From Nonomuraea muscovyensis (GTDB lineage Bacteria; Actinomycetota; Actinomycetes; Streptosporangiales; Streptosporangiaceae): DNA of 64,000 bases. A program made the translations under genes and the position numbers. The stretch covers positions 186,001 through 250,000 of the forward strand of contig NZ_JACHJB010000004.1 in assembly GCF_014207745.1 (NCBI RefSeq). The letters are read 5' to 3'. Position 1 is the first letter of the stretch, and every line of letters begins with the position of its first letter. Positions 9,093 to 18,700 of this stretch are shown here, in pieces. The notes under the pieces were generated by a model that made no database searches, was not told the origin of the DNA, and saw only the letters and a list, made by a program, of their open reading frames with translations.

Positions 9093-10660
9093 GCCCCCGC
9101 GACCGCCTGCTCGGCCAGACCGAGCGGGAGGCCGCCGGAGCCGGCGATCAGGTCGTGGAACGACTTCAGCGACCCGTCGTACGACTCCCTGATGCGGTCG
9201 ATCTCGATGGCCCCGGTCAGGTAGGACGGCGCCTGCGTGGGCCAGGCGCAGTAGCGGCTGACCTCGCCCTTGGCCGTGCCGGGCGACAGCGACGCCTTGG
9301 TGGCCATGAACGTCTCGGCCTCCTCGATCGACATGTCGTCGCAGTGCAGGGCGGTGTCCACGACCATCCGGGCGGCCCGGAAGATCCGGCAGTCGAGGTG
9401 GGCCAGCTCGGTGGCCGGCGTGTCGAAGTAGCCCTGCTCGTGCAGCATCTTCTCGACGTAGAGGGCCCAGCCCTCGGTGAAGTACGGCGTGCGGAACACC
9501 TTGCGTACGGTCCTCGGGTTGCCCGCCATGTGCGACAGGTGCCAGTGGTGGCCGGGGTAGGCCTCGTGCACGGCGATCGACGGCATCTGGGCGCGGGAGT
9601 TGGTGCGCAGGCGCTGGCGCACCTGCTCCTCGGTGAAGCCGTCGGGCGTGTACGGCACGAAGAAGACGCCGGTGCGCGAGCTGGTCAGCGGCGGCGGCGC
9701 CAGATAGTGGGCCACGGCCAGGACCGGCCTGACGTACTCCGCCGACGGCAGCACCAGGCACTCGTCCCCCTCGGGGAAGGTGACCAGGTCGCGGGCGCGG
9801 ACGAAGTCGCGGGCGCGCAGCGTCTCGGCCTCGTACTCCTCGCGCATGGCGGCCAGGGTCGGCGGATGGTCGTCCATCAGCGCCTCCATCGCGGCCCGCC
9901 AGTCGTCCGTGCCGTTGACGCCCGGGGCGACCTCGCGCATGCGCCCGTCCAGGGCGGCCCAGGCGGCCCTGCCCTTCTCGTGCAGCTCGGGCGCGCCGTA
10001 GCCGAGCAGCTCGCGTTCGCGCAGCAGCGTGGAGTAGAGGCCCTCCCCCATCCGCCAGGTGCCGCCGCACCGGAAGCCCTCCAGGAACGCGACCAGCTCG
10101 TCGAAGGCGCGGCCGGCGGGCTCGGCGGCCTCGGCCAGTTTGGCCCGCAGGCCCTCGTCGCGCACCATCGACGGCACGGTCACGGTGAGGAACTGCCGCC
10201 CGGTGCGGGCCTGCCCGAGCCCGCGCTCGACGAGCAGCGGCGCGGCGAGGTCGGGGTCGAGGTTGGCCCGGCAGGCGGCCAGCACCCCGGGCACCTCGGC
10301 CAGCCGGGAGATCGCGGCGGTCACGAGCTCCGGTTCGGGCTTGAGCCGCTGCTGGAACGGCGTGAACATGGCGGCGAAGATCGGGGAGAGGTAGGCGGCC
10401 GGGTCGCGGCGCCACTCGGGCCAGGACGCGAGCGCCAGCCAGCCCCGCAGCTGCGCCAGCACGAGGTCCCTGTCGATCGCGTCGTCCGGCGTGGGGGTCT
10501 CCAGCCGGGAGAGCCGATCGAGCCAGCGCTCCTGCTCACCGACCTTGGCGGTGAAGGCGGTGGCGGAGAAGTCGCCGAGCGTGTGGTCGTAGCCGTCGGC
10601 TCCGAGCAGGCTGGCGGTGACGGGATGTCCGGAAAAGTACCACGTGAGAAACTCGTCCAC
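9089..10660 (-). CDS. DUF885 family protein, putative zinc hydrolase
   Basis: About 523 residues, typical of DUF885. The only recognisable catalytic signature is VHEAYPGHHWHLS near residues 363-375, an HExxxGHH motif that is the metal site of the family; EGWALYVEKML downstream would supply the third ligand. DUF885 proteins are thought to be peptidase-like, but the substrate is not established. There is no signal peptide, so it should be cytoplasmic. Start GTG at 10658-10660 is divergent from the next gene with only 22 bases between, so the promoters overlap. Confidence 0.88.
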   Translation of the reverse strand: MDEFLTWYFSGHPVTASLLGADGYDHTLGDFSATAFTAKVGEQERWLDRLSRLETPTPDDAIDRDLVLAQLRGWLALASWPEWRRDPAAYLSPIFAAMFTPFQQRLKPEPELVTAAISRLAEVPGVLAACRANLDPDLAAPLLVERGLGQARTGRQFLTVTVPSMVRDEGLRAKLAEAAEPAGRAFDELVAFLEGFRCGGTWRMGEGLYSTLLRERELLGYGAPELHEKGRAAWAALDGRMREVAPGVNGTDDWRAAMEALMDDHPPTLAAMREEYEAETLRARDFVRARDLVTFPEGDECLVLPSAEYVRPVLAVAHYLAPPPLTSSRTGVFFVPYTPDGFTEEQVRQRLRTNSRAQMPSIAVHEAYPGHHWHLSHMAGNPRTVRKVFRTPYFTEGWALYVEKMLHEQGYFDTPATELAHLDCRIFRAARMVVDTALHCDDMSIEEAETFMATKASLSPGTAKGEVSRYCAWPTQAPSYLTGAIEIDRIRESYDGSLKSFHDLIAGSGGLPLGLAEQAVAGA

Positions 10661-10682
10661 CGGCGCACCCTATCCTGAGGGC
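10661..10682. promoter_or_regulatory. Very short divergent promoter region
   Basis: TATCCT (10671-10676) ends seven bases or fewer from the ATG at 10683, so it may be the -10 of a leaderless transcript; a weak GAGGG before the ATG leaves this open. Read on the other strand the same hexamer, AGGATA, can serve as the -10 for the DUF885 gene. No -35 is convincing on either side. Confidence 0.4.
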
Positions 10683-11888
10683 ATGCCCCTCCAGATCACC
10701 GGCGCGCTCGGCGACCCCGACCTCCTCAGCCTGCCCTGGGACGTCCCGCTCGCCGACTGGCCCCAGCACCACCTGGTCGATCTCCCCCGCGGCATCTCCC
10801 GGCACGTGGTGCGCTTCGCCCGGCTGTCCGGCAAGGTGTACGCGATCAAGGAGATCAGCGAGCGGTACGCCAAGCGCGAGTACCAGCTCCTGTGGGACCT
10901 GGCCCGGCTGGACGCCCCGGCCGTGGAGCCCGTCGCCTACGTCACCGGCCGCGACGACGGGCTCGACGCGGCGCTGATCACCCGGCACCTGCAGTTCTCG
11001 CTGCCCTACCGGGCCGTCATGTCGGGCACGCTGCGTCCCGACACACTGACCCGCCTGCTGGACGCTCTGGCCGTGCTGCTCGTCCGGCTGCACCTGAACG
11101 GCTTCTACTGGGGTGACTGCTCGCTGTCCAACACGCTGTTCCGCAGGGACGCCGGGGCGTTCGCCGCGTACCTGGTGGACGCGGAGACCGGCGAGATGCA
11201 CCCCATGATCAGCGAGGGGCAGCGGCTGGGCGACATCGACAACGCCCACACCAACATCTTCGGCGAGATGCTCGACCTGGAGGCCGGCGGGCTGCTGCAC
11301 CCCTCGGTCGACCCGATGGAGACCGCCGAGGACATCGTCAGCCGCTACCACCGGCTTTGGGCCGAGATCACCCAGGACGAGATCATCGAGGAGGTCGACT
11401 GGCACCGGGTGGAGCAGCGGATCAGGCGGCTCAACCTGCTGGGCTTCGACGTGGCCGAGATGATGGTGCGGCGCAAGGTCGGCACCGGACGGCTCATCGT
11501 CCGGCCCAAGGTGGTCGACGCCGGGCACCACCAGCGGCGGCTGCTCCGCCTGACCGGGCTGGACGTGGAGGAGAACCAGGCGCGGCGGCTGCTCAACGAC
11601 CTCGACGGGTTCCGGGTGGCCAAGGGGCTGCGGCACGAGGACGAGGCGATCGTGGCGCACCGGTGGCTGGCCGAGGTGTTCCAGCCGACGGTCGCGGCCC
11701 TGCCCGCCGAGCTGCGGGGCAAGCTGGAGCCCGCCCAGCTCTTCCACGAGGTGCTGGACCACCGGTGGTACCTGTCGGAGGCGGCGGGCGCCGACGTGGG
11801 GCTGCCGGCGGCCGTGAAGTCGTACATCGAGAACGTCCTGGTGTACAAGCCCGACGAGAAGGCGGTGCTCCCCGACGAGCCGGGCTGA
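10683..11888 (+). CDS. DUF4032 domain protein with kinase-like N-terminus
   Basis: About 401 residues. The first part resembles LPS/WaaP-type kinases: a VYAIKEISERYAKREY segment with the likely ATP-binding Lys, GFYWGDCSLSNTLF as the catalytic loop (Asp plus Asn), and YLVDAETGE in place of DFG. The C-terminal half, beginning around residue 225 with DEIIEEVDWHRVEQR, is the actinobacterial DUF4032 domain of unknown role. A small-molecule or protein phosphotransferase is plausible but unproven. I start at ATG 10683 rather than the longer frame, which overlaps the divergent gene. Confidence 0.83.
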   Translation: MPLQITGALGDPDLLSLPWDVPLADWPQHHLVDLPRGISRHVVRFARLSGKVYAIKEISERYAKREYQLLWDLARLDAPAVEPVAYVTGRDDGLDAALITRHLQFSLPYRAVMSGTLRPDTLTRLLDALAVLLVRLHLNGFYWGDCSLSNTLFRRDAGAFAAYLVDAETGEMHPMISEGQRLGDIDNAHTNIFGEMLDLEAGGLLHPSVDPMETAEDIVSRYHRLWAEITQDEIIEEVDWHRVEQRIRRLNLLGFDVAEMMVRRKVGTGRLIVRPKVVDAGHHQRRLLRLTGLDVEENQARRLLNDLDGFRVAKGLRHEDEAIVAHRWLAEVFQPTVAALPAELRGKLEPAQLFHEVLDHRWYLSEAAGADVGLPAAVKSYIENVLVYKPDEKAVLPDEPG

Positions 11889-11918
11889 CCGGCCCGCCGC
11901 GGCTCGGGAGGAGTCGGA

Positions 11919-12770
11919 TCAGCGACGGACCAGCTTGCGGATGCGGTCGCGGCCCACGACGGCGCCGCCGCCGATCACGACCAGGGCCGCGGCCACGACC
12001 GCGCCGACCGTGCCGCCGCCGGTGCTCTCGGCCACCGGCTGGGCGGCCGCGGAGGTGGTGACGTGCGCGGCGGGGGCGACCTGGAGGGTCCTGCCGGCGG
12101 AGCCGGACTCGGCGGGAGCGGCCGCGGCCTTCTTCTCGCCGGCGTTGGCGGCGCTCGCCGCGACGTCCTGGGTGGCGGGCGCCGGCGCGGGCGCGGGAGC
12201 GGGCGCCTTCTTCTTGGCCAGGACCTGCGGCGGCTTGGCCGGGTTGTCGTCCACCCGGGCGTAGGCGCGGGTCGAGAACGGCACCGGGTGGTTCATCTTG
12301 CCCGGGCCCTTGCCCCACTTGGTGATGACGTACTCGATCTTGATGTGGCCCTGGCCGCCGTTGCCGTTGACCTGCAGCGTGTTGGTGTTGAAGGTGCCGC
12401 CGGTCAGCTCGGCGAACGTCTTGCCGTCGAGGTCGAGCATGATGCCGCGGTTGGAGGGCTCGCCGGGGCCGCGGTCACCGACGAAGAAGGGCATCTTCTT
12501 GCCCTTGTAGACGACGTAGCCCTCGGTCAGCAGCGGCCAGCTGGGGCTGGCGGCCATCCCCTTCTGCATGGGCTTGCCGCTGGCCGGCAGGCCGGTGTCT
12601 CCGGCGCGGCCGGAGGCGTCGTCCCAGAAGTAGGAGGCGGTGGTGGCGCCCTTGAGGAGGACCTGCTGGTCCTCGGGCACGTCGGCGTGGGCGGCGGTGC
12701 CGCCGAGCGTCAGCGCACCGGCTACGGAGGCGGTGAGCAGGAGGGAACGCATGCCGGATCGGGGAGACAT
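11919..12770 (-). CDS. Secreted/cell-surface protein with RlpA/3D-like barrel, riboswitch controlled
   Basis: About 283 residues. A signal peptide ends near AAHADVPE. Residues 35-140 have TASYFWDDASG, TGLPASGKPM, MAASPSW and FVGDRGPGEPSNRGIMLDL, which match the pattern of double-psi beta-barrel domains of the RlpA/3D type (peptidoglycan-binding or lytic). An Ala/Pro/Lys-rich stretch follows, then a C-terminal hydrophobic helix ending in RDRIRKLVRR, so the protein is likely membrane-anchored and facing the wall. The barrel assignment is from motif likeness and moderately secure. The long leader carries a c-di-AMP riboswitch, as is known for wall-remodelling genes in actinobacteria, which supports a cell-wall role. 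Confidence 0.72.
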   Translation of the reverse strand: MSPRSGMRSLLLTASVAGALTLGGTAAHADVPEDQQVLLKGATTASYFWDDASGRAGDTGLPASGKPMQKGMAASPSWPLLTEGYVVYKGKKMPFFVGDRGPGEPSNRGIMLDLDGKTFAELTGGTFNTNTLQVNGNGGQGHIKIEYVITKWGKGPGKMNHPVPFSTRAYARVDDNPAKPPQVLAKKKAPAPAPAPAPATQDVAASAANAGEKKAAAAPAESGSAGRTLQVAPAAHVTTSAAAQPVAESTGGGTVGAVVAAALVVIGGGAVVGRDRIRKLVRR

Positions 12771-12944
12771 GGAGTGGTGAAGTCCTTTGTGCTGGGCAAC
12801 AGGGAAACCGCGCTCGCGGGGCAGGGCGTAGCCGGGCAGAGGCCGAACGGTCGCTACGCGCGGGAGCGCGGAAAAGGTCTGGTGCGGGGGCCGCTCAGGA
12901 GGCGGCGGATGACGCTACGCAGTGGGGGGATACGCGGTAGTGCA

Positions 12945-13105
12945 TCAGGGAAGGTGTCCTCTCCATCTCGCCTACCGGGTTAGCTGACGGGTTCGGGCGT
13001 GGAGATGCCCTACCGACACGCGATGGTCGGATTCACCCCAGGAGATGGGTCCCCGGTTCCCGCTGGCGCGGGATTCGGCGCCGGTCAGCCGCCTCTTCCT
13101 GGTGA
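12945..13105 (-). promoter_or_regulatory. ydaO/yuaA riboswitch (cyclic di-AMP)
   Basis: The minus-strand leader contains the conserved blocks of this class in order: GACCGGCGCCGAATCC (13071-13086), GGGGTGAATCC, CCGAACCCGTCAGCTAACC, GGTAGGCG and GGAGAGGAC (12956-12964). CAGGAAG (13095-13101) can pair with CTTCCCTG (12946-12953) to close the first stem with one bulge. Known members bind cyclic di-AMP and usually turn expression off. It precedes the barrel protein gene by about 175 bases, leaving room for an expression platform; no classical terminator is obvious, so control may be at another level. Confidence 0.92.
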
Positions 13106-13136
13106 AGGGCTAGGTCACTGGCCGGTAACGCGATTG

Positions 13137-13165
13137 ACTCTAGCGCGCAAAACGGACATAGGCAA
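13137..13165 (-). promoter_or_regulatory. Promoter of the riboswitch transcript
   Basis: On the minus strand TTGCCT (13160-13165) and TAGAGT (13137-13142) are 17 bases apart. Transcription should begin near 13130, about 30 bases before the conserved riboswitch core. Confidence 0.6.
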
Positions 13166-13208
13166 AGGTAAGGCCATGAATCGGGCGAAGATCTACCTGT
13201 GACGGCAA

Positions 13209-13240
13209 AGAAAAAAGGGGGCACGGCATGCCGTGCCCCC
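13209..13240 (-). terminator. Intrinsic terminator after the DUF5302 gene
   Basis: GGGGGCACGGC and GCCGTGCCCCC (13217-13240) form a perfect 11-bp stem with a two-base loop. On the minus strand it is followed by TTTTTTCTTT. It lies 16 bases past the DUF5302 stop, and is a textbook Rho-independent terminator. Confidence 0.9.
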
Positions 13241-13255
13241 TGGTGTAGTACTGCC

Positions 13256-13456
13256 TCAGCCACCGCTCTTGCGCCGGAAGGAGCGCTTGTTCGCGGCCGG
13301 GCCGTGCGCCCCGTGGATCTTCGACGCGTCGGAGCCCCTGCCACCCGCGCCCGCGCCGGCCTGCTGGCCGCGCTTGCGCTCCAGCGCCTCGCGGAACTTG
13401 CGCTTCATCTCGTCCTCGGGAGTTTCGCTGACTTCCGGCTCCGGTGTTTCGGCCAT
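13256..13456 (-). CDS. DUF5302 small protein
   Basis: A 66-residue, highly charged protein: an acidic N-terminus (PEPEVSETPEDE), then MKRKFREALERKRGQQ, and the basic end ANKRSFRRKSGG. This is the actinobacterial DUF5302 pattern; function is unknown. No membrane segment or signal. The ATG at 13454-13456 is preceded by AGGAGGTCCTC, a strong ribosome site, and a good terminator follows, so it is a monocistronic, probably well-expressed gene. Confidence 0.85.
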   Translation of the reverse strand: MAETPEPEVSETPEDEMKRKFREALERKRGQQAGAGAGGRGSDASKIHGAHGPAANKRSFRRKSGG

Positions 13457-13543
13457 GAGGACCTCCTGGTGTTGGGGACATCAACAAGCTTCGCATGGTC
13501 CCGCTCGTCACGCGAAACCGGCCTTCCCGGCGATTTCGCGGGG

Positions 13544-13864
13544 TCAGTGGCCGTCCGGCCCGGCGAGGAGCCGCTGGGTGACGGCGAAGGTCTGGCCCGT
13601 GACGTCCTCCTCGGCCCGTCTGGCCGCCTCCATGATCGCCTCAGCCAGCTCCTCGGACCCGAGCCGCATCGCGCGGGGCGCGATGCGCAGGGCGGCGAGC
13701 CCGCCGCTGGGCAGCACCTCCACCTGGACCTGCCCGTCCGCCGCCACGCCGCGCCCGCGCGCCTCCTCCAGGCTGCGGCCGACCTCCTCCAGCAACTCCG
13801 TCTGCTGGGCGAGCTGGGCGAGCATGCGGTCGATCTCCGGGTCCCCGCTGCGCTGTGTGGTCAT
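13544..13864 (-). CDS. YbaB/EbfC family protein
   Basis: About 106 residues with the YbaB architecture: an N-terminal helix (DPEIDRMLAQLAQQTELLEEV), a central sheet around VQVEVLPSGGLAALRI, and a C-terminal helix LAEAIMEAARRAEEDV. YbaB proteins are DNA-binding nucleoid-associated dimers, but in actinobacteria divergent copies sit next to WXG100-like genes and may have another role. Here it directly follows two such genes on the same strand, after a 205-base repeat-rich gap. Confidence 0.82.
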   Translation of the reverse strand: MTTQRSGDPEIDRMLAQLAQQTELLEEVGRSLEEARGRGVAADGQVQVEVLPSGGLAALRIAPRAMRLGSEELAEAIMEAARRAEEDVTGQTFAVTQRLLAGPDGH

Positions 13865-13924
13865 GACTGCTCCTGTCCGTGTGTCTCACGCCCTGCCCGA
13901 TCACGGGCTCGGCGCGTTCCCGCC

Positions 13925-14045
13925 GTCGTGTGTCCCGCGCGTCGCGCTGTCTGTGTCTCGCGCGGTGCGCTGTCCGTGCGCCTCGCGCGTCGCGTTGTCC
14001 GTGTGTCCCGCGCGTCGCGCTGTCCGTGTGCTCGCCGTGTCGCGG
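13925..14045. repeat. Degenerate GC-rich tandem repeats
   Basis: Variants of CGCGCGTCGCGYTGTCCGTGTG recur about every 25-30 bases between the YbaB-like gene and the WXG-like gene. Copies differ in length and sequence, so it is a decayed microsatellite-like tract, not a CRISPR array. I see no gene or promoter in it. Confidence 0.6.
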
Positions 14046-14069
14046 CCGTCACGCACCCGGCGTTCCCGC

Positions 14070-14948
14070 CTAACGGCGCAGCAGGAACGCGCGGGGCGCA
14101 TGGGCGAGGGCGGAGCGCAGGGTGCCCTCGTCGCTCATCCCCCCGCTCGCGACCAGGGCGTACAGGGTCGCGGCGGACGTGGTACGGCGGAAGAAGGTGC
14201 CCATGGGGCCGGTGCCGAGCATGGTCTCGGTGAACTTCGTGGCCGGCACGACCTTGCGCACGTCCCGCAGTCCCTTGATGCCGCCGTTGTAGGCCATCTC
14301 GGCGAGGAAGTGCTTGCCCGCGTACGTCCAGAGGTTGCCCATGTCCTGGCCCGTGGCGGCCGAGCTGGCGGCGTGCACCGCCGTCTTGCCCACGGCCCAC
14401 ACGACCGAGTCGGCCAGCGCGTCGAGCCCTTCGCGCACCGCGTACGTGCCGACGTTGAACCTGCCGATCCGCTTGGTGAGGATCGCCTGCATCAGCTTCT
14501 GGAAGATCGTCCTCTCCAGCCTGGCCCGCGCCACCAGCCACTTGAACACCGCCTGGGCGGCGACCCTGGCCGCCGGATAGAGGTAGCCGAACAGCAGCGT
14601 GAACGCCATGGCGGCGAGCTGGGTGCCGATGACCTTCAGCTCTTCGCGGTGCTCGTCGACGACGTCCGCGTACTCCTCGCAGCCGTCGGCCAGTTCGGTC
14701 AGCGTCATGCGCATGTTGGCGTAGCGGGGGCCCAGCTCGACCTCCCACAGGCGGGCGAAGCGCTCCACGTTGCGGCTGTCGTTCGCCTTGAGCGCCGTCT
14801 CGATCGCCTCCCGCGTGCCGCGGGCGATCGCGTCCACGTCGTCCGCGAGCGCGCGCAGCTCGCGGGCGCGCCCGCGCAGGTTGGACACGTCGGCCTCGGG
14901 GACGTGCACGCCCGCGAACCAGGCGAGCGCCTGGAAGGGATCGAGCAT
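14070..14948 (-). CDS. WXG100-like/CpnT N-terminal-like helical protein
   Basis: About 292 residues. The N-terminal half is heptad-like alpha-helix (VSNLRGRARELRALADDVDAI, then ARLWEVELGPRYANM with a Trp before the turn, and TELADGCEEYADVVDEHREEL), which resembles long WXG100/PPE-type or CpnT N-terminal modules that are exported by type VII secretion. Two hydrophobic stretches (AAMAFTLLFGYLYPAARVAAQ and later) suggest membrane contact. No known toxin domain is seen at the C-terminus. Its ATG overlaps the stop of the upstream gene by one base (TGATG), so the pair is translationally coupled. Confidence 0.6.
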   Translation of the reverse strand: MLDPFQALAWFAGVHVPEADVSNLRGRARELRALADDVDAIARGTREAIETALKANDSRNVERFARLWEVELGPRYANMRMTLTELADGCEEYADVVDEHREELKVIGTQLAAMAFTLLFGYLYPAARVAAQAVFKWLVARARLERTIFQKLMQAILTKRIGRFNVGTYAVREGLDALADSVVWAVGKTAVHAASSAATGQDMGNLWTYAGKHFLAEMAYNGGIKGLRDVRKVVPATKFTETMLGTGPMGTFFRRTTSAATLYALVASGGMSDEGTLRSALAHAPRAFLLRR

Positions 14949-15682
14949 CAGGCACCTTCCTGGTGCGGCGGCGGCCCGGGGATCGGCGGCTCGGACAGGT
15001 CGGGGATCACCGGCAGGGACGAGATGATCTTCTGTTCGAGGACGTCCCAGAGCACCTCGAAGTCGCGGGCCGTGGCCGCTGCGGTGAAGCTCGCCTCGGC
15101 GAGCCGGTTCATGGAGCGGACCAGCCCGTCGTAGCCGTCGACGTACCACCCGGCCCACGCGCGGCCGTCCTCGTCGTCGCCCACGAGGGACGACGTGCCG
15201 CCCAGGGGGCCGGCGAGGCGGTGCGCCGCGACGAGGTCGTCGCCCGCCTTGTCGAACAGCCTCGCCAGCTCGCGGATGGACATCCAGTCGATGGCCACCT
15301 GGCCGGACTCGCCCGGGCTCGGCGCGGGGGCGGCCGGAGTGGGGGCGGCGGGCGAAGGGGACGGGATCGGGACCGGCCAGGTGGACGGGCCGGGGGTGGG
15401 GCCGGAGGGGGTGGGATCGGGCGGGTCCGTGGGGGACGGGCTCGGCGAACCCGGCGGCGGGGTGGGGCCGGAGGTGTCGGAGGGGGTGGGGCTCGGGGTC
15501 GTCGTACCCGACGGCGACGGCGTGGGACTTCCCGACGGCGACGGGGTGGGGCTGCCCGACGGGGTCGGCGTGGGGCTGTCCGTCGGGGTCGGCGTGGGAC
15601 TTCCCGAGGGGGTCGGGGTGCCGGTCGGGGTCGCGGTGGGCGTGGGGGTGCTCGTCGGGGCCGGCGTGCCGGTTTCGCCCAT
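14948..15682 (-). CDS. Pro/Ser/Thr-rich protein with WXG-like C-terminal domain
   Basis: About 244 residues. The first 125 or so are a PT/PS-rich repeat tract (TPTPTATPTGTPTPSG-type units) with no signal peptide. The rest is helical, with SIRELARLFDKAGDDLVAAHRL, GWYVDGYDGLVRSMNRL and TARDFEVLWDVL, similar to WXG100-like ESX-associated proteins. I chose ATG 15680-15682 because GGAGAGGGGAGAG lies before it; an upstream ATG at 15715 has none. It is first in an operon with the helical protein and probably the YbaB-like gene. Function unknown; type VII secretion is inference. Confidence 0.6.
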   Translation of the reverse strand: MGETGTPAPTSTPTPTATPTGTPTPSGSPTPTPTDSPTPTPSGSPTPSPSGSPTPSPSGTTTPSPTPSDTSGPTPPPGSPSPSPTDPPDPTPSGPTPGPSTWPVPIPSPSPAAPTPAAPAPSPGESGQVAIDWMSIRELARLFDKAGDDLVAAHRLAGPLGGTSSLVGDDEDGRAWAGWYVDGYDGLVRSMNRLAEASFTAAATARDFEVLWDVLEQKIISSLPVIPDLSEPPIPGPPPHQEGA

Positions 15683-15786
15683 CAGGCTCTCCCCTCTCCA
15701 AAGTCCACAAAACACATGATCAAGGACGACAAGACACTAACGACGACAAATTTCACTGGTGTAACAGTCGGCCATGCCGCGTTAAC

Positions 15787-18700
15787 TTACGAACACAAGC
15801 TGTTCATCCACCGCGGTATCTCGCGGAACTCCTCGTCGAGCCGGTCGAGGAGGGCCGTGTCCGCGCCTCCCCCGAGGGCGAGGTCCTCGACGCGGCGGCA
15901 CAGGTCGGCCGCGCCGCCTGCCCCGACGGTGGCGCAACTGCCCGCGAGCCGGTGCGCGAGCGCCGCCACCCGCTCCAGGTCGCCCTTCCGAACGGCCCGC
16001 CGCAGCTCGTCCAGCGTCTCGCCCGCCGTCGCGCGGAACGCGGCGGCGATCTCCATGACGTCCTCCGGCGCCAGCCCCTCCAACTCGGGCGGCAGGCCGG
16101 GCGCCGCGATCCAGTCGGGCACCCGGGCGAGGACGTGCTGCCAGTTCACCGGTTTGGTGAGGTGGTCGTCCATGCCGGCGTCCAGGCAGCGCACCCGGTC
16201 GCCGGGCATGGCGGCCGCGGTCATGGCGATGATCGGGGTGCGCCGCTCCTCCTGGAGCCTGATCTCCTCGGTCGCCGCCAGCCCGTCGAGGACCGGGAGC
16301 TGGCAGTCCATGAAGACCAGGTCGTACCCGCCGGACAGCGCGGCGCTCACCGCCTGCCTGCCGTCGTCCACGGCGTCGACGTGGTGGCCGGCCTTGCGCA
16401 GGACGATCGTGGCGACGTTCCGGCTCACCTCGTCGTCCTCGGCCAGCAGGATCCGCGCCCGTACCGGGGCGTCCGGCCGCGCCCCCGGAAGGGGCTGCTG
16501 CTCGTCGGGTACGGGTGGCTGCGGCCTCGCGGGGCCTGGAGCAGAGGCCTGAGACGGGGCCGGGGCCGGGGCCGGGGCCGGGGCCGGGGCGACGGTGGAG
16601 GCGACCGAGGTGTCGCCCGCGCCGAGGGCGTTCTCCACGGCGGCGAGCAGGCGGCGGCGGCTCAGCGGCCGGGTGATCGGCTGCACCACCCGGTCGGCCG
16701 AGGCGATCGGCCAGGCCACACCCGCCCGGCCCGGAGTGACGAGGACGACCACGCTGGTCTCGCACGGCAGCGGGTCGGCCAGGATCGCGGCCCCCACCTC
16801 CAGGTCGGCCACGGCCAGGTCGAAGGGACGCCCCTCGGCGGCGGCGGCCCGCAGCGCCTGCAGCGCCGACCACTCGTCCGCCGCCTCCTCGACGACCAGG
16901 CCCGCGTCCTGGAGGATCCGCGCGGCCAGCCCGGCGTCCTCGGGCCCGTCGCCGCGCACGGCACCGCGGAGGGTCCGCGCGACCGGCCCGGCGCCCTCGC
17001 GAACGTCGCCGCGCACGTCCTCCCGGCGGGTGTCGGTCACGAGGGCGCGGCGGCCGCGCAGGGCGGGCGAGGCCGGGGGCGACCAGGTGACCACGTCCAC
17101 CGGCAGCCGCACCCAGAACCTGCTGCCCACCCCTTCCACGCTGTCGAGCCCGATCCGCCCGCCCATGAGCTCGGTGAGCTGCCTGCTGATGGCCAGCCCG
17201 AGGCCGCTGCCGCCGGTCCTGCGGGTGATCGGCGAGTCCACCTGCCGGAAGATGGCGAAGACCCGCTCGCGGTCCTCCGGCGCGACCCCGACGCCGGTGT
17301 CGGTGACCGTGAAGCGCAGCGTCGCCTGCTCGTCGCCGACAGCCCCCTCCTCCAGCTCCACCTCCAGGCCGACGCCGCCCTGGTCGGTGAACTTCAGCGC
17401 GTTCCCCACCACGTTGGTGAGCACCTGCCCGAGCCGTACCGGATCTCCGACGACCCGCTGCGGGACGCTGTCGCCGAGGCGGAGCGTCAGCCAGAGCCCC
17501 TGGCGGTAGGCGTGCGGCGCGAACGGCGCCACGACCTCGTCGCACAGCCGCGGCAGGTCGAACGGCACCGCCTCGACCTCCAGGTGACCGGCCTCGATCT
17601 TCGACAGGTCGAGGAAGTCGTCCAGCAGCCGCAGCAGGCTCTGGGCCGACTCCCGGGCCGTGCCCGCGTAGTGGCGCTGCTCGTCGTCCAGCGGCGTGTC
17701 CAGGAGCAGGGTGTTCATGCCCAGCACGCCGTTGATCGGGGTGCGGATCTCGTGGCTGATCTTGGCGAGGAACTCGGTCTTGGCCTCGGACGCCTTGACC
17801 GCCTCGTCGCGGGCCGAGGCGAGCGCGGCGGCGTACCCGGCGAGCTTCTGCTGGGCCCGGCGGCGCCCGCGGGTGGTGTGCAGCTGCACCCCGAGCCCGA
17901 TGAGGATGAGCAGGGCGAGGACGGCGGCGATGGCGAGCACGCGGACCCGGAGCTGTTCGGCGGAGGCGAGCGCGGTGGCGGCGGGCACCTCGGCGGTGAC
18001 GGTCCAGCCGATGTCGGGGATCGGCTCCGAGGCCGACAGCACGGTCCCGTCGGCGCCGCGGTGGGTGGTGAACCAGGTGCGGCCGGCCAGCGCGGCGTCC
18101 ACCCGCGGGTCCTCGCGCAGCGAGGTGAGCGCGTACAGCTTCCGGCCGGGATCGGCCACCAGCACGCCCGCCTGGTCCGTGATGAGCAACCTGATCCCCT
18201 GCGCGTCGGCGGCCTGGGAGGCGAGGTCCTGGATGGCGTCGAGGCTGTAGACGACGGCGACGACGCCGAGCAGGCTCTTGCCGTCGGCGCTGGAGACGGG
18301 CGCCGCGGCGGCGATGGCCCGGGACACGCCGGGCATCGGCGGCGTGTACGCCTGGGAGATGTAGGGCCGGCGCTGGTTGTGCACCGTGACGTACCAGTCG
18401 GTGTTGCGCACGTCCTGCGGCAGGACGCTCTGCGGCCGGGCGCCGACCATGTCGCCGCGGGGCCCGATGACGATCACGCCGCTGACGCCGCCGCGCATGC
18501 GGGCCAGCTCGCCGTGGAACCGCTCCATGGTCGCGGCGGGGGCGGGCTCGCCCGAGGTGACGGCCTCCAGCACCTCGGGGCGCTGGGCGTAGGCGCTGAC
18601 GAGCTGCTTGAGCGAGCTCATCTGCTGCTCGACCACGACGCGGCTGACCGAGGCGGTGGTCCTGACCCGGTCGCCGACCTCGTCGTGCACCGCGTCCTGC

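Noticed and set aside
13925..14045. Possible CRISPR array
   Set aside because: Units vary in length and sequence, and there are no unique spacers or cas genes.
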